Positions 29,888 through 41,742 of a stretch of DNA of 64,000 bases are shown piece by piece. Every line of letters begins with the position of its first letter. Within the stretch, counting starts at the first letter, position 1. The notes below the pieces were generated by a model. That model searched no databases and was not told where the DNA came from. It was given only the letters and a program-made list of their open reading frames with translations. The position numbers and the translations under genes are program-made. The stretch spans positions 43,775,070 through 43,839,069 of the forward strand of contig OX104114.1 in assembly GCA_944474755.1 (NCBI GenBank), in the 5' to 3' direction. This DNA comes from Limnoperna fortunei. Taxonomy: Eukaryota; Mollusca; Bivalvia; Mytilida; Modiolidae.

Positions 29888-29981
29888 AAATCTTTCACTT
29901 GCTCTCCTTTTTTGTTATTTTCGCTGCAATTAGATCTTACTTGCAGGACAATAACAAAAAGGGGGAGCAAGTGAAGGATTT
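29888..29981 (+). repeat. 32-bp inverted repeat with 30-base loop
   Basis: Arm 29888-29919 (AAATCTTTCACTTGCTCTCC and so on) pairs with 29950-29981. The only three mismatches are T opposite G, so a + strand RNA would be fully paired with G-U wobbles. It could be a tiny fold-back insertion or a transcribed hairpin. No target duplication was identified. Confidence 0.65.
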
Positions 29982-31068
29982 ATACTTTATTATATTATAA
30001 TGAATTAAAAGTCCTCATGGTTATATTACATATTAAAAGCTCATCTGTAATTACTTTTATATTTTTCGTCTGTACACCCGCGATATTGTTTATTTCGATT
30101 GTATAATGTAATCATCCTGATCTATTTAGAAGTGTTACTTTACCAATACGTCCCATTTAAATTATATTTATCTTTTACCCCATATTATTTATTCTTATTA
30201 TTTTCTGTAGCATTTATATAATAAGTCTTATAGTGTCAAATTATGTCATATTTACAGTTATCAATTGGAGGCAATAATTGCGGTATTTTTTTTTATATTC
30301 AATCATTTTTCACAAACTGGCAAAACGAATATCTCAGAAAAGTACGTTGATCGAAACAATATTTAAAATGAATATCAATAATTTTTAGCATATGATACTA
30401 CTACCTAAATAGTTAAAAAAATAACGCTTCTTTTACTGCTTATTACAGAAATGGACTCATTCCAATGTTTGGGGTTTCATTTTTATAGGCACAATCGGAT
30501 ATTGTTTCGTGTCTGTCCGGAAGACTACACAAAATAAAAAAAACATTTGATAAACAGATATAACTAGGTCATGTTCATAAGTTTGACAAGAATTCAAATT
30601 GATGATTGTAATTGATGAACATTGTTAAATACTTATCGTATATTTATTATAATTTTTTTTGCTTCAGCTGAACTGATTATATATACAAAAGAAGCGACAT
30701 TATTCGACAAATTTGGATTTAACTGTACAATTAAACATTATCTTTCACCTGTTTTAACACGCTTTGGAGCACGTCCATGGGTAGGGGTAAATATATACAA
30801 GTAACAAAGTTGTAACAAAGTTGTACACCTTGTTAAGTAATTTTTAAAGCTAGAATATATATTGAAAATATTTATGAACCCATTGTACATATGACACAAC
30901 GATTAATGTTTGACATTGGGAAAAATACATGGAACATTACACTTTTCACGAATCAATTATTTAGTAACATAGATCTGTTCGTATTTTTTCTAATTTGGTC
31001 TAATTGGTACTTTATTCGTGCAGATGTTTCACGGCTTCCAACTAGTGAGTCATACATGTGTAATTAGT
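29982..31068. other. Noncoding AT-rich stretch
   Basis: No gene or element could be supported here. Confidence 0.35.
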
Positions 31069-31312
31069 GTTTCCTATTCATGGATTTGAATTTTTCCTAG
31101 ACATTACAATGAGTAACTCGACGGGTGTCTAATTAGAGGCAGGCACTGCTTACTCGTGCAGAGCACTTGAGTGCACCCATAGTTTTTATTGGGTTCGGGT
31201 TACTCTCTTTCTGTATGTTTGGTTTTTGTCTTGCACTGTATATGTTTGTCTATATCCGGATTCGTAATTATCCCTTGACTTTCGCCTCTTATTGCTCGGT
31301 CGGGTTTCCTTT
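31069..31312 (+). repeat. Solo 3' tail of Penelope-like family
   Basis: This copy includes the upstream GAATTTTTCCTAGACATTAC phrase equivalent to 13006-13025, then GAGTAACTCGACGGGTGTCT and the rest of the tail to TTGCTCGGTCGGGTTTCC. No RT sequence precedes it. Confidence 0.8.
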
Positions 31313-32734
31313 TTTTTCTCATACCCATTTCAAAAATAATGACAGGTAATTGTTAATTATGCAACTATATTAGTACGCACTTTTTCACAAGTCATAAACG
31401 TAAACCTCGTTAAAATTCCGAAAACTATGATCTAGTGAATGTTAACCTTTGCAGCTAATGTTATTAGATATAGTAAGTAAAACTCTTTAAACAGTCAAAA
31501 GAAAAATTGTGGAAACAGACTTAGAAGATGGTCTAGGAGTTAAGGTAGTTAATCATCCACTATATTAATCACGCACCTGTCAACACTGAAGTTGCGATTT
31601 GAGCCCAAATATCATTACAAAATCAGTCGATAATGTTATTTTGATTTGTCTCACTTCTTAAATTAAATGTTAATGAAAACGTACTTTACCACTACCTAAG
31701 GTCTCATTTAAGAAAATGTGGTCTCGATAAAATAGTTTTTACCTTTCCATTATAGCAAAACATACAAAAATTGTAAAACGAATTGTAATTAAAGGGCAAC
31801 AACTCCTACATAAGAAGTCGTTAAAAATGTGTTCTTAAGGAATAGTAGGTTGATCTTGCAATTCCGAACATGTTTGCCCTTTTCAAATTTCATCTGTCAA
31901 TTAAGAATTTTAAGATAATAGACCATACTTGATAAAATGATTTGCCACGATGTCATGTATTTGCATCCATTTGTTGTAGCGATTAAAATAAGACACTTTA
32001 TAAGGCACCCAAGTTGCAACTACAGACTCGATATTCGCGTCCACAAGATTGCCTCCAAAAGGAAATATAATTAACAAAGTGTTGTAGTAAGAGTCAAAAA
32101 GTCAAAATCTTCAAGCCAAAGTTTACAGCCATAAATGACACGAGAGACCACAAACGTTCGAACAAATGTATTTTGTAAAGGATTATCACAGTGGCAGTGA
32201 CTGTGGGTTTTTATTGGTTCAATGAATCAGTGAGATATTTATAAATGGAATGGAACTACACATGGCAATGGATACAAGTGCTTCCATATCAGTTATAAGT
32301 GAAGAAAGTAGAAAACGACATTAAGGAAGGGGTAAAATGCTACAGATATAGTTCGCACACTAATACAAGTGAAAACATCGAGGTATTAGCAAAACGAAAT
32401 TTATCTGTTCATGACAAAACTCAAATATGGAATAAACTATCAGTCTTCGAAATTAGCACAGGTCCGACAGGTCATGGCCTTTAAAACTCGGTTCGGTCCT
32501 GTGGATTTTGGCAAATTTTGTAACATAATCTATATAAAATATTTGAAAATAATGGATTCGGCCATGTAAATCTTAAACCCTAATTTCTTTGACTGAACTA
32601 TAACCACAGTAAAAAGTAAGGGGCATAGCTTAATGGGGCATGATTGGCTCAACGAATTAAAATTGGAATGGTACTCAATATTCAAGATTGAGGGAGATAT
32701 AGAGAAAGATGTGGACTTATACAACAAGAAACAA
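31313..32734. other. Noncoding stretch
   Basis: No recognisable gene. A 61-codon open frame at 32299-32484 (+) has no motif I can name. A GAAAACGTACTTTACCAC phrase near 31676 is a weak relative of the motif repeated at 14.9-23.3 kb. Confidence 0.3.
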
Positions 32735-33130
32735 AAACAAAAACAAAGTGAGTAACCCGAATTCAATAAAAAAAAAATATAGGTGCAAAGGTGCTCCGGA
32801 CAAATTAGCTGTACTTGCTTAAAATTAGACACCCATTTTTTACTCATTCTACTGTCTAGGTAAAAGTCGAATCTAGGAATAGAAAAAATGTCCGATTATT
32901 TAAGAGATGAATTTCATATAACGATCAATCTAAATATGGATACGGCCATAGAACTTTTGTGAGGATAACATCAACCAAGGTACACTAAACCCTTGTTTGA
33001 GTAGCTTAGTTGTCAACAGCAGGGACCTGTCTAGAAAACTGGAACGAAAAACCGATCACAGGATCTAGCATAGCTTAAAAGTTGTGAAATGAACACATGA
33101 TACAATGGAGCTGCTGGAATGTTGGCAAAG
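32735..33130 (-). pseudogene. Penelope-like retroelement, C-terminal RT end plus 3' tail
   Basis: The minus strand reads an IPAAP.Y.VFISQL-like segment near 33110-33070, then a degenerate C-terminal KSSMAV-type stretch, then the 3' tail (GGGTGTCTAATTTTAAGC, CCGGAGCACC) ending near 32735. The copy is 5'-truncated and abuts a gypsy fragment on the opposite strand. Confidence 0.6.
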
Positions 33131-33152
33131 ATGTTAAACCAAGTATTTTAAA

Positions 33153-33690
33153 GTGCCGTATGCTCTGAAGAAGAAAATAGAGCAAGAACTCAACAGGATC
33201 GAAATCGAGGGGACAATCTAAACATTGGAATTTAAGCATGGGCAGCACATATTAATCCGTCTTTAAAACCAGACATGTCAGCTCGGATATGTGCGGATTA
33301 TAAGGTGACAATAAATCAAATTTAAAAAAAATGGATAACTATCCAATACCAAAAATGGCTTACTTGTACGCTACATCGATTAGAGGGCAAACGTTTCGAA
33401 CCTGATCTAGACCCATCAACAAATCTTGTATGATGAAAAATCACCGATATGATCTGACAATCAATGCTCACAAAGGTTTGTACAGATATTCTCGTTTACC
33501 CTATGGGGTCAGTTCAGCTCTTTTTTTAGAGAATAATGGAGAATTTAAACCAAATCCACATGTCATAGTGAGAGTCGATGACATTATAGTCATCAACGAA
33601 GACGCGACAAGAACATTCGGAGAATCTAGAATGAGTGTTAAAGGAATTCCAAGGATCAGAACGATGACAAATGTCCATTCGTAGCACAAG
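33153..33690 (+). pseudogene. Ty3/gypsy-type retrotransposon RT fragment
   Basis: The + strand frames read VPYALKKKIEQELNRIEIEG (33154-33213), MSARICADYKVTINQ (about 33277-33320), a MDNYPIPKM-like segment (about 33331), then YDLTINAHKGLYRYSRLPYG (about 33448-33507) and VIVRVDDIIVIN (about 33562-33597). This is the order of a gypsy RT: the fingers, the LPFG-type turn and the xDDI box. Stops and an internal deletion between the LPYG and VDDI blocks make it non-functional. No LTRs were identified. Confidence 0.75.
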
Positions 33691-34384
33691 AAAATGTTTA
33701 TCATAGCCATAGGATTGATAACTATTGAATTTATGTGATAAGCAGTAAACAAGAGCAATTCCTGAACCAAGGAATGTAAGTGGGCTTAAATAATATACCT
33801 ATGAATGTGGAATTTTTAACAATAGATTTTTGCAACACTGCAACTATTTCATGAGCTATTGAAAAAAAGTTAATGGAAAGGGGAAAATCGCAAATGTTCA
33901 CGATAAAACAGCAATTAAAGCAAGAGACAAATCGGAATTGGCGATAAATTATACAATTCTGAGCCATGCACAGGAAAGGCTATAATTAAGCGCTGCGGAC
34001 CCGTGTAGGTCGTAATTTAAGTACCGAAAGACGTCTCTCGAAACAAATTCGTAGGAAATACAACCAGGAAAATATAACAAACGATATTTCATGTATAATA
34101 ATTCTGTCTAATTTAGAAAAAGTACCAGTAAGAGAAAAGTGCGTAGAAAGGGCAGGACACGATATATACAATCGTTATTGTGCAACCAAGTATACTTCAA
34201 AAACCTCCCAAAAGATAAGATTTTGCTCTGACAGAATAAAATATTTTAGACATCAGACCAACGAAAGGGTATGCTGTGCAATTCTAGTTTAAAGATTGTA
34301 AATATTTGGTTTTGAATTTTCACGTGTTATTTTGGTCAGGAAAATTAGGGAAGATATTGTTACCGTTTCCGTCTTGAGTTAAAC
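33691..34384. other. Unassigned sequence between two retroelement fragments
   Basis: Neither strand gave a motif I recognise. It may be further gypsy debris, but I cannot support that. Confidence 0.3.
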
Positions 34385-36560
34385 GAAATAGCAACGAAAC
34401 CGACCGAACAACGAGAAGCGAAGTCAAGGAAAAATTGCAAATCCAGATTTAAAACAAACATATAAAACGGAAAACAAAACCATAAACACATGAAACCCGA
34501 ACCCATTAAAAAATGAGTGCATTCGGGTGTTCCGGACGAGTAAGCATTGCCTGCCTCTAATTAGACACCCCTCGAGTAACTCACCGTCATGTCCAGAAAA
34601 AGTCAAATCCAGGTATAGGAAAGACTATATATGACTCAGCGAAAATGTCCGATATTTGGATTATAGATAGATTTCCAATAAAGATCATTTATATCATGGT
34701 AACGACCAAAGAATTTCTTAAAGTAATAATATCAACCTGGGTACAACAAGCCCTTGGGGGGGGGGGGGTAGTTTAGTAGTAAACAGCAGTGATCGGTCTG
34801 GAAAATCGGAGCTGCTGGAAGCCTGCTATCGATGAACGGAAAGTTGACAATCGGAAAACTGAAGTCATCACGTGTGTGGTTGAGTCTAGTTTGTAGTTTT
34901 CAAGTGAAATATGAGTAGGTTCTATAGAATTAATCACCGAATTTAGCATTGTTTAGGGACAAAACATCATCAATATAGCGGAATGTGACATTAAAGGTCT
35001 GGGACAGTGTGGTTTCTTTTGTCTTCAGCAGACGTTCTAGGAACTCGACCTCATTAGAACACAAATACAGGTCGGCGAGGTGAGAAGCACAATTAGTACC
35101 TATTTGAATACCAGCAGTCTGTTGAAAAACATGTCCACCAAGATGAAAAATATGTTGTCGATAAAAAAAAATCTAACATTCGACAGATTTGGTCTTCTAA
35201 AAATGTATATTAATTATTTGATTTAAATTCATTAATGACGAAGTAAGTAATTGCCTGGCTACTTACCAGGTATCTATATCGTTTGTTTGTTTGTTTGAAT
35301 GTTGTTTAACGCCACTTTCAGTAAATGTCAACTATATCATGGTGTCCAGTTTTTATTGGGGAGGAAGCCGGAGTATCCAGAGAAAACCCCCACTTCGGTA
35401 GGAAAACTGACAATCCTTGTTAATAAAGGTTGGAGTCGAGCGCATCCTGCCCGCAATGAGACTCTATTCCAAAATCTCAGTGTTGACAGACCACGGGATC
35501 AATAGTAGACGAACTACCTTAACCACTCACCCACCGAGGCCCAGGTATTTATATTGTCTCACAGCGTTTAATAACATTTTGAAGCCCGGTTTTTGCTGCA
35601 TATGGGGATGGCTGTATGTAGTGTCAAAAATCAAAGGTTTATATGCTGTTACGTTGGGGAAGAGATCAGGACCTTAAGATGTCTATCAAGTCTTCTAATT
35701 TTTAGGAAGTGTCGCTCTATTTGTGAAGCCCAGTTTTTATTGCTATTAAAATAGTGGCAAGTGTTTTAATAAAGGTTTGGTGGTGCATTTTGACGATCCT
35801 CCTACGAAACACTGTTTGTAGTTTTGGTATCCTGTACAGGGAGGAGACCACAATCTTCGACTTTGATATGGACAGCATAGAATTCCTACACTGATTTGTG
35901 ATTTTCAATAATCTCTTTTGAAAGCCTAATTAAGTTATTAAACACTCCACGTAATTTTTCTTGTAGATAAAATAATGTTGTTAGGGGAATTATCTGATGG
36001 CACAACACCATATCTGTCATGAATGTGGGACAAAGTTTTTGCAGCATCACGATTTCTTAAGACTGATGATGCTTTAGTACTCATAGACATACTAAAAGAG
36101 TGATTCTTCTTTGAATTAATAACATTAATGCTTTTACCCACTCGTACAACCTCTGTTTTGCTTGTTTTGAACATTTTCTGGCATAGTCTTATATGGATCA
36201 ATCATATAAGAAAATTTGTAATTCCAGTTGATGGATTTAGGTTCACGGTATTTTAGTCCTTTTGGACGAAATATTACGGAGGCTTTAATTGCTATCTATG
36301 GTCAGTCCTCAAGTTGTCAACTTGAATTGTGGCTAGAGCAGTCAAGAGGATAAGCTTTAAAGTCATTTATCAAAGGTACTTCAGTATACGTTTGTAGGTG
36401 CAATCGGGGTAATATAGGAATGAGATATAATTGGAGCGAATTAGTTTTTGAAATAATGTGGAATTTTGGAAGTAACAGACTTGTGATGCAAAATGCTACC
36501 AATATTGCAGATAACTGCTTGTAAAGAGAGTGCAGTGCTTTGACTGAAATAGAGTACAAT
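34385..36560 (-). pseudogene. Penelope-like retroelement, longest copy, interrupted by a SINE
   Basis: Minus-strand translation gives, from 36560 downward, a decayed N-terminal region, KYREPKSINWNY (about 36210), NSKKNHSFSM/STKASSVLRNRDAAKTLSHI (about 36110-36010), SLYRIPKLQ and ATILIAIKTGLHK (about 35830-35718) and a TFDF.TLYTAIP-like block (about 35640). Then come a SINE (35280-35540), HVFQQTAGI-type sequence (about 35130) and a YIDD catalytic motif at 34966-34977. The 3' tail occupies 34385-34610. Stops and frameshifts are frequent. A run of about 12 G at 34757-34768 interrupts the C-terminal part. This copy best shows the element's order: N-terminal region, RT with YIDD, tail. Confidence 0.7.
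35280..35540 (-). mobile_element. tRNA-derived SINE inserted in the Penelope-like copy
   Basis: Same family as 22046-22310. The host sequence CCAGGTATYTATAT is duplicated at 35266-35279 and 35541-35554 (13 of 14 identical), and the duplicated bases belong to the interrupted RT frame. The SINE therefore arrived after the Penelope-like copy. Confidence 0.9.
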
Positions 36561-36599
36561 TTATTGCAAATGTCATTAATAGTCTATAATTGTTTAACA

Positions 36600-37808
36600 A
36601 ATAGTAATAAGCAATTTATAGATTTTTAGACATGTGTAATAACGATAACTTAGACTACGTTGTCGAGTGTGGTTATGATTGAAAATGGCCATCACATTCA
36701 CAATGCTGCAATCAGGACTGGAAAGGTTATCAGTATTTTTCTTATTGTCTACTTAGAAATACATGTGCAGACTTTAATCAACAAATTTTGAAATTCAAAC
36801 TGCTGATTTGAAATTCATTCATACCAATAGTAATTTATAAAATGTGGAAATAGTTTGATGCAAGGGTTGAGAAGTGTAGTCATTGACATTTTGACACACA
36901 TTCACAAGTTGTATAGAAAAGAGATGACATATAGAAAAACATTTATAGTGTTGTATAAACGAGGCATCAATAAACTAATTATCAATATATTTGGGTATTT
37001 TATGTGTAGTTAAAGTTTAAATTACTTTTGGGTCAACAGGTTCCTGCACATGTTATATGTTTCAGTTTGACAAAGATAGGATTTCATCGGTCTGTAATTA
37101 TATGTTTAGATGTTACATAAAGTTTTACAAATTTAATGAACTTTACTATTTTCGATTGAGTTATCACACAGTCTTAGTAAAGTTGAGATCAAAAAGTCGG
37201 TTTTTGATCTTATTCCACACCTGAAGAAAGTCCTAAATAGGTTATTTATACTAGTTGAAAGCAATAACATAAAAGATAAAACAATATGTCCATTGCAATT
37301 TTCTGAATTTTTTATATTATTTCAAGCAATTGATATACATTTAAGTGATTAAAAGAAAAAAATGTATTTCTAAGTTAAACTTTCGTCTATTTAGAAATGA
37401 TTGATAAAAAAGTACTAATATTGTTTTTTAATCAAAATTACCTCCCTTGTAAAATTTTCATTTTCATTATTTTTGCCTATACCTAACTTGTTTATGAGAA
37501 AACTGTGTATTTCAGCTTTTGTGTACAAGGTACAAAAACGTATCTTTCAGCCAAGGAGCTATCGCGTGCTGACAATTTGCGTAAATGGGGCATGTTACTT
37601 TCATCGCAAATTCGGATCTGTGCGTATCACTAAACTGAATATTTGCCAAAATAAAATCTTAGATTAATATAGGCCACATTGTATCCCTTATGCAGATACT
37701 GAAATATTAACATGAACGTCACATGTGATAGCGTCCTAACATTCAGACAGTTTCTGGTAGATTTACGCAACTAGAAATCAAACCCAATGTTCAAATGATT
37801 GTACTTCT
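36600..37808. other. Noncoding AT-rich stretch
   Basis: No gene, repeat end or RNA gene was recognised. Confidence 0.35.
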
Positions 37809-38035
37809 ATGTCTGTTTGAATGGGGTTTCACGCCACTTTCAGAAATCGTTTAGCTATTTCACGGCGTTCACTTTTTTGGAGATAAAGTGGAAGTATCTG
37901 ACGAATACCCTTGACCTTCAGCAACAATTACTCGTCAATTCAGGTTGTAGTCGAGCAACCACTGCACACAGTAATGATCGGACTCGCAAGCGCAGTGTTG
38001 ACAAGCCAGTGATCAATTGTATGCCGTCTGCGTGA
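37809..38035 (-). mobile_element. Old, diverged SINE
   Basis: The order of the SINE body is recognisable (CACGCCACTTTCAG, TTTAGCTATTTCACGGCG, GGTTGTAGTCGAGCAACC, GTGTTGACA) but with many substitutions. The tRNA-like head is degenerate and no target duplication survives. Confidence 0.6.
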
Positions 38036-38126
38036 ATTCGTGTAATTTGCTACCAACACTGAAATTATCTTAATTTCCTTTATCATGTCTTCTTGAAAAC
38101 TCATGGCTCATGGCTTATCCTGCCCC

Positions 38127-38250
38127 GATGAAATCATGTGATTTTCTACCAAGCGTATTTTTTTGTTGGTTTCCTGTCTCGGTGAAATCACATGATTTTT
38201 TAACAATTCTGATTTTCTTGTTCATTTCTCCATTGAAATCACGTGATTTT
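38127..38250. repeat. Three spaced AAATCACGTGATTT-type palindromes
   Basis: GAAATCATGTGATTTT (38130), GAAATCACATGATTTT (38184) and GAAATCACGTGATTTT (38235) recur at ~52-base spacing with related flanks (TGATTTTCTACCAAGCG, TTTTCTTGTT). It looks like a decayed 50-odd-bp tandem repeat centred on an E-box-like palindrome. Confidence 0.55.
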
Positions 38251-39960
38251 GGCTACAGAAAAAACCTACAATAAGGCTGCTTCGCTTATCAAGGATAAAC
38301 TTTCTAATGACAAAGTTAATGAAAAGAAATGTCATTTCCGGATAGTTAGAGTGGGATTGTATGGAATGCATGAAAAAGTTCTCGCTTCGCAGATCGGTCT
38401 TCGGCTCGCCTGAAATTTGTTTCCATTTATTTCCGTATTCCCTTGAACTGACTTTATAATTATAACAGAATCCCGTCTTAACGTAACTTGTATTATGTTC
38501 CACGTGACTAATTTTCCCCTTTCTTGAAATAACCTTATTATGCGAAAATATACACAATGTGCAATTTTGCTTCTCAATGCAAGGATTACACTACTGTTCT
38601 AAGGACAGAACTAGAGTGAATGAAATTTTATCGATGAGACAAATTCGTTGCATGAAAAAATCGTTGTAACTTTATCATGCACTTTCGTTTATTTCTGCAT
38701 CCCTTGTTACTCGCTATAACAAACATTATCTAGTACTGTAAAAATTACCTGAACCAGAATTTAGATAAAAAATATTTACAATAATCGTCTGTTTACCTCT
38801 TCTTAAAATACAGTAAATTTATGCACACTACTGTAAAATAAACAAAATATAATATTTCAAAGTCATGTAAAACGTAACAAAAACTTAAAAATTACATAAA
38901 GACTTCGAGTTTTTCAAGTACAACATCAATAAGGTAAATGAAAAAGGCCTTAGGTTTTGACCACTTGCAATTTTAGAGTGATTGAAAAGTTCAAGACCAC
39001 AACAAGAAAACAAGCACAGGCACAAAAATAAGCAACATTAACCCTCCTGAACAAATAGATATCGAGTGCTCCAGAAGAGTATGAACATACTGATACACAA
39101 GTGACATATACTCAGTCGGTTCACAAATAATAGATTGGTATGATTTGAGACATACGGTATATCGATCAACCAATTCGTTATGGGTAGGGCGGGCCTCATA
39201 TTTAGATCATTTTGCAAATAGCGTGATTTAAAAAAATGAAGCAAAAGTGTGACGAGCATGGTTATATTTCAGAAGCAATTCACTTATATAAAGTTTTTCT
39301 CACTTCAATACATATACATATAGTATTTTCTTGAATCAAAAAGGGCAAGACATACAATACAGACACAAAAACGATTTTAAATTTTAATAACACAAACTAA
39401 AAAGATTTAAGTATCATTCCACGTAAGAATCAGACAAAATGCATACATGTGATGGCACATGAAGGAAAAAAAACGCAAACTTTTGATCATGTAATTTGAC
39501 AAAACTATCCAATATAACAACATTCTAATTTATTCAAGTTCTGAATTATTTTGCCTTTTTAGGATATAATCATTTGAAATTCAGTTGAGTTGTACAGTGA
39601 AAAATGCCGGGAAATTTTCCCGCCAAATTTTTCTCTATACAACCAGTCTAAAATTATCAAGGCAATTGACACTTTTTCAAATGTAAAATCTTGTTAGAAT
39701 TTGTTTTTATATCAAAATGAATGCATCTAAGCCAAAAAAGTTAAAAACAAAATTTTTGATGTGCCGCCCACTGCCTGACCCTTAGCTAGAACACTACTTA
39801 AATAGAGATAACCCAACTTAAATACATTATTGTATAGTTTCAATATAGAACAGAAACTATAACTGAAAACTGTTTTGATTTACTTGTATGACAATAAGAA
39901 TCATTTTGATACCAAACATGACTGACTTCTTTTTCATCTGCCGCCATTGACGCAAAATTT
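38251..39960. other. Noncoding AT-rich stretch
   Basis: No coding sequence or element could be supported. A small palindrome, GGGAAATTTTCCC, lies near 39610. Confidence 0.35.
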
Positions 39961-40009
39961 CGTTGTTCTTTAATTTTGTTTCTTTTTTTATACAACCGCT
40001 CAATAGAGA

Positions 40010-40470
40010 ACGGGGTATGTAGTTTTCCTCATGTCCGTCCGTCCGATTGTCAGTCTTAATTTGGTTTCCCGATGAAAATGCAAAAGGTTAGCATCCGATT
40101 TGAATGAATCTTTAGGATATTACTATAGAAGCCTATCGATTTTGGGTTTAATCCGTCGAATTTCAAGGCCGCAGTCCACAAAAAACGTTAGAAATTTTTA
40201 CAAAAAGATGTTTCCGGACAACAACTCAAAAAATTTGCGTTCGATTTGAATGAGACTTTGGGATGTTATTACATATCAGGGTAGTAAGAAGCCTATCGAT
40301 TGTGGGGGAAATCCGTCAAATTTCAAGCCTGCAGTCCACAAAAAACGTTAGAAATTTTACAAAAAATATCTGGACAATACCTAAAAAATGTGCATTTGAT
40401 TTCAATGAAACTTTGGGATTTAGTTCCATATCAGGTTTAATGGAAGCTTAACGATCTTGGGGAAAATGTA
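40010..40470. repeat. Short tandem array of ~145-155-bp units
   Basis: Unit anchors GATTTGAATG or GATTTCAATG lie at 40098, 40243 and 40398, and a fourth related unit is at about 40934-40965 beyond an insertion. Each unit includes CCTATCGATT, AATCCGTC, TTTCAAG, CAGTCCACAAAAAACGTTAG and a TTCCGGACAA-like block. The left border of the 5-kb duplication falls inside this array. Confidence 0.7.
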
Positions 40471-40850
40471 TGAGGGGGGGGGGGAAAGAAGGTAGATAAT
40501 GGGTTAACAAATTTTTCATTTTTCCCAAAACGAATAACAGTAAATTAAAAACAATAATAACGGATACCAGCAATTTACATGAGAAAACAGAAAACAGGTA
40601 GTTCAAAAATCGAAAAAAACAAACAGCAGAATCTAATAGAAGGGCAATACGGCATACATTGATCAGTGTGATGAATAAAATGTTTAACAGATAACAGAGA
40701 CAGAATCTGTAAAACAGTTAACAGTGTTCCGACTATTTACAGCTAGCAGGGCTTTTATAATCATTACAGTTAACAACAGTGTCTATTAATAAAAAAAGTT
40801 AACAGACATGTAAAAATGTCCAAAACACGTTAACAGAAAACATCCCCCTC
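40467..40850. mobile_element. Insertion with ATGAGGGG/CCCCTCAT ends and many TTAACAG motifs
   Basis: It interrupts the tandem array between its third and fourth units. The ends are short inverted repeats (ATGAGGGGG and CCCCCTCAT). The body contains about eight copies of TAACAG or TTAACAG, several as GTTAACAG. No coding sequence is present. The second copy of the 5-kb unit carries the same insertion with 17 rather than 11 G at the left end. Confidence 0.45.
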
Positions 40851-41742
40851 ATCCATCAAATTTTAAGATCACATTTGCCAAAAAATGTTAGGAAAAACGT
40901 TTCCAGACAATAACTCAAATAACAAAAAGTGTGGCATTTGATTTTAATGAAACTTTAGGATATATAATACTAGTACATATTGGTCAAGCTCACCAGTCGA
41001 CAAAAACCTTTAAAAATGTTTCAAAAAATTTTGCAAAATTTAAGCGGGTCACCAGTGATCGCTATATCGACTGTCTAGTTCAGTTTTGTGAAAGTTCACT
41101 ACTGGGTTGTAGTAAGTCATTTTTGGTTGTCATTCCTTAATTAGGTTTGCTTCCCTCCTCTTTCTGTTTTTTTTTCTTTCACGATACGACTTTTGTATCT
41201 CCGCCGTGGATTTAGCCTTGATCTAAAAGCATATATTTTAAAAATTATAATAGGATATCGCGTGTTTTCTCTGCCACTTTCCAAGGAAAAATGAACCGCC
41301 AGTTTGTTTGCTTGTTTTTTTTTTTTAAAAACTTTAATCAATCCATATATTCTATTTTCCGTATGTTACTGTTAAATATTCCATAATTTACTACGAAACC
41401 ATGAACAAATTGTGTTTTGAACTGCACGTTACCTATCATAATAAGATGTGTTTATACAATTAAAAATAATTTAAAATATGTATTATCAGCATATTTTGAT
41501 ACGTAAAAGATCAAATAATACTCAAAATGTATAAAATAAAACATAAAGAAATAAAGAGACAACATTACAAGGTATGCGCAAAATATGCCTACTTACATTC
41601 CATTTTGCAAATTTTATTGATTGAATTAGGTAAACAAAATTAAAACAATCATTGAAATGTACGTGATCTGATATAACGTACATTTCGCCTACAAGTATTG
41701 ACAATCTATTGACAATATATGCATCGATCATTCTATACTATA

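Noticed and set aside
29888..29981. microRNA precursor call
   Set aside because: The stem is strong, but its composition and origin fit a small fold-back insertion equally well. Without small-RNA data it is only reported as a repeat and a finding.
34757..34768. Homopolymer G run as a functional G-quadruplex
   Set aside because: It lies in a decayed retroelement. Run lengths at similar sites vary between copies (11 vs 17 in the 5-kb units), so slippage or assembly error is a sufficient explanation.
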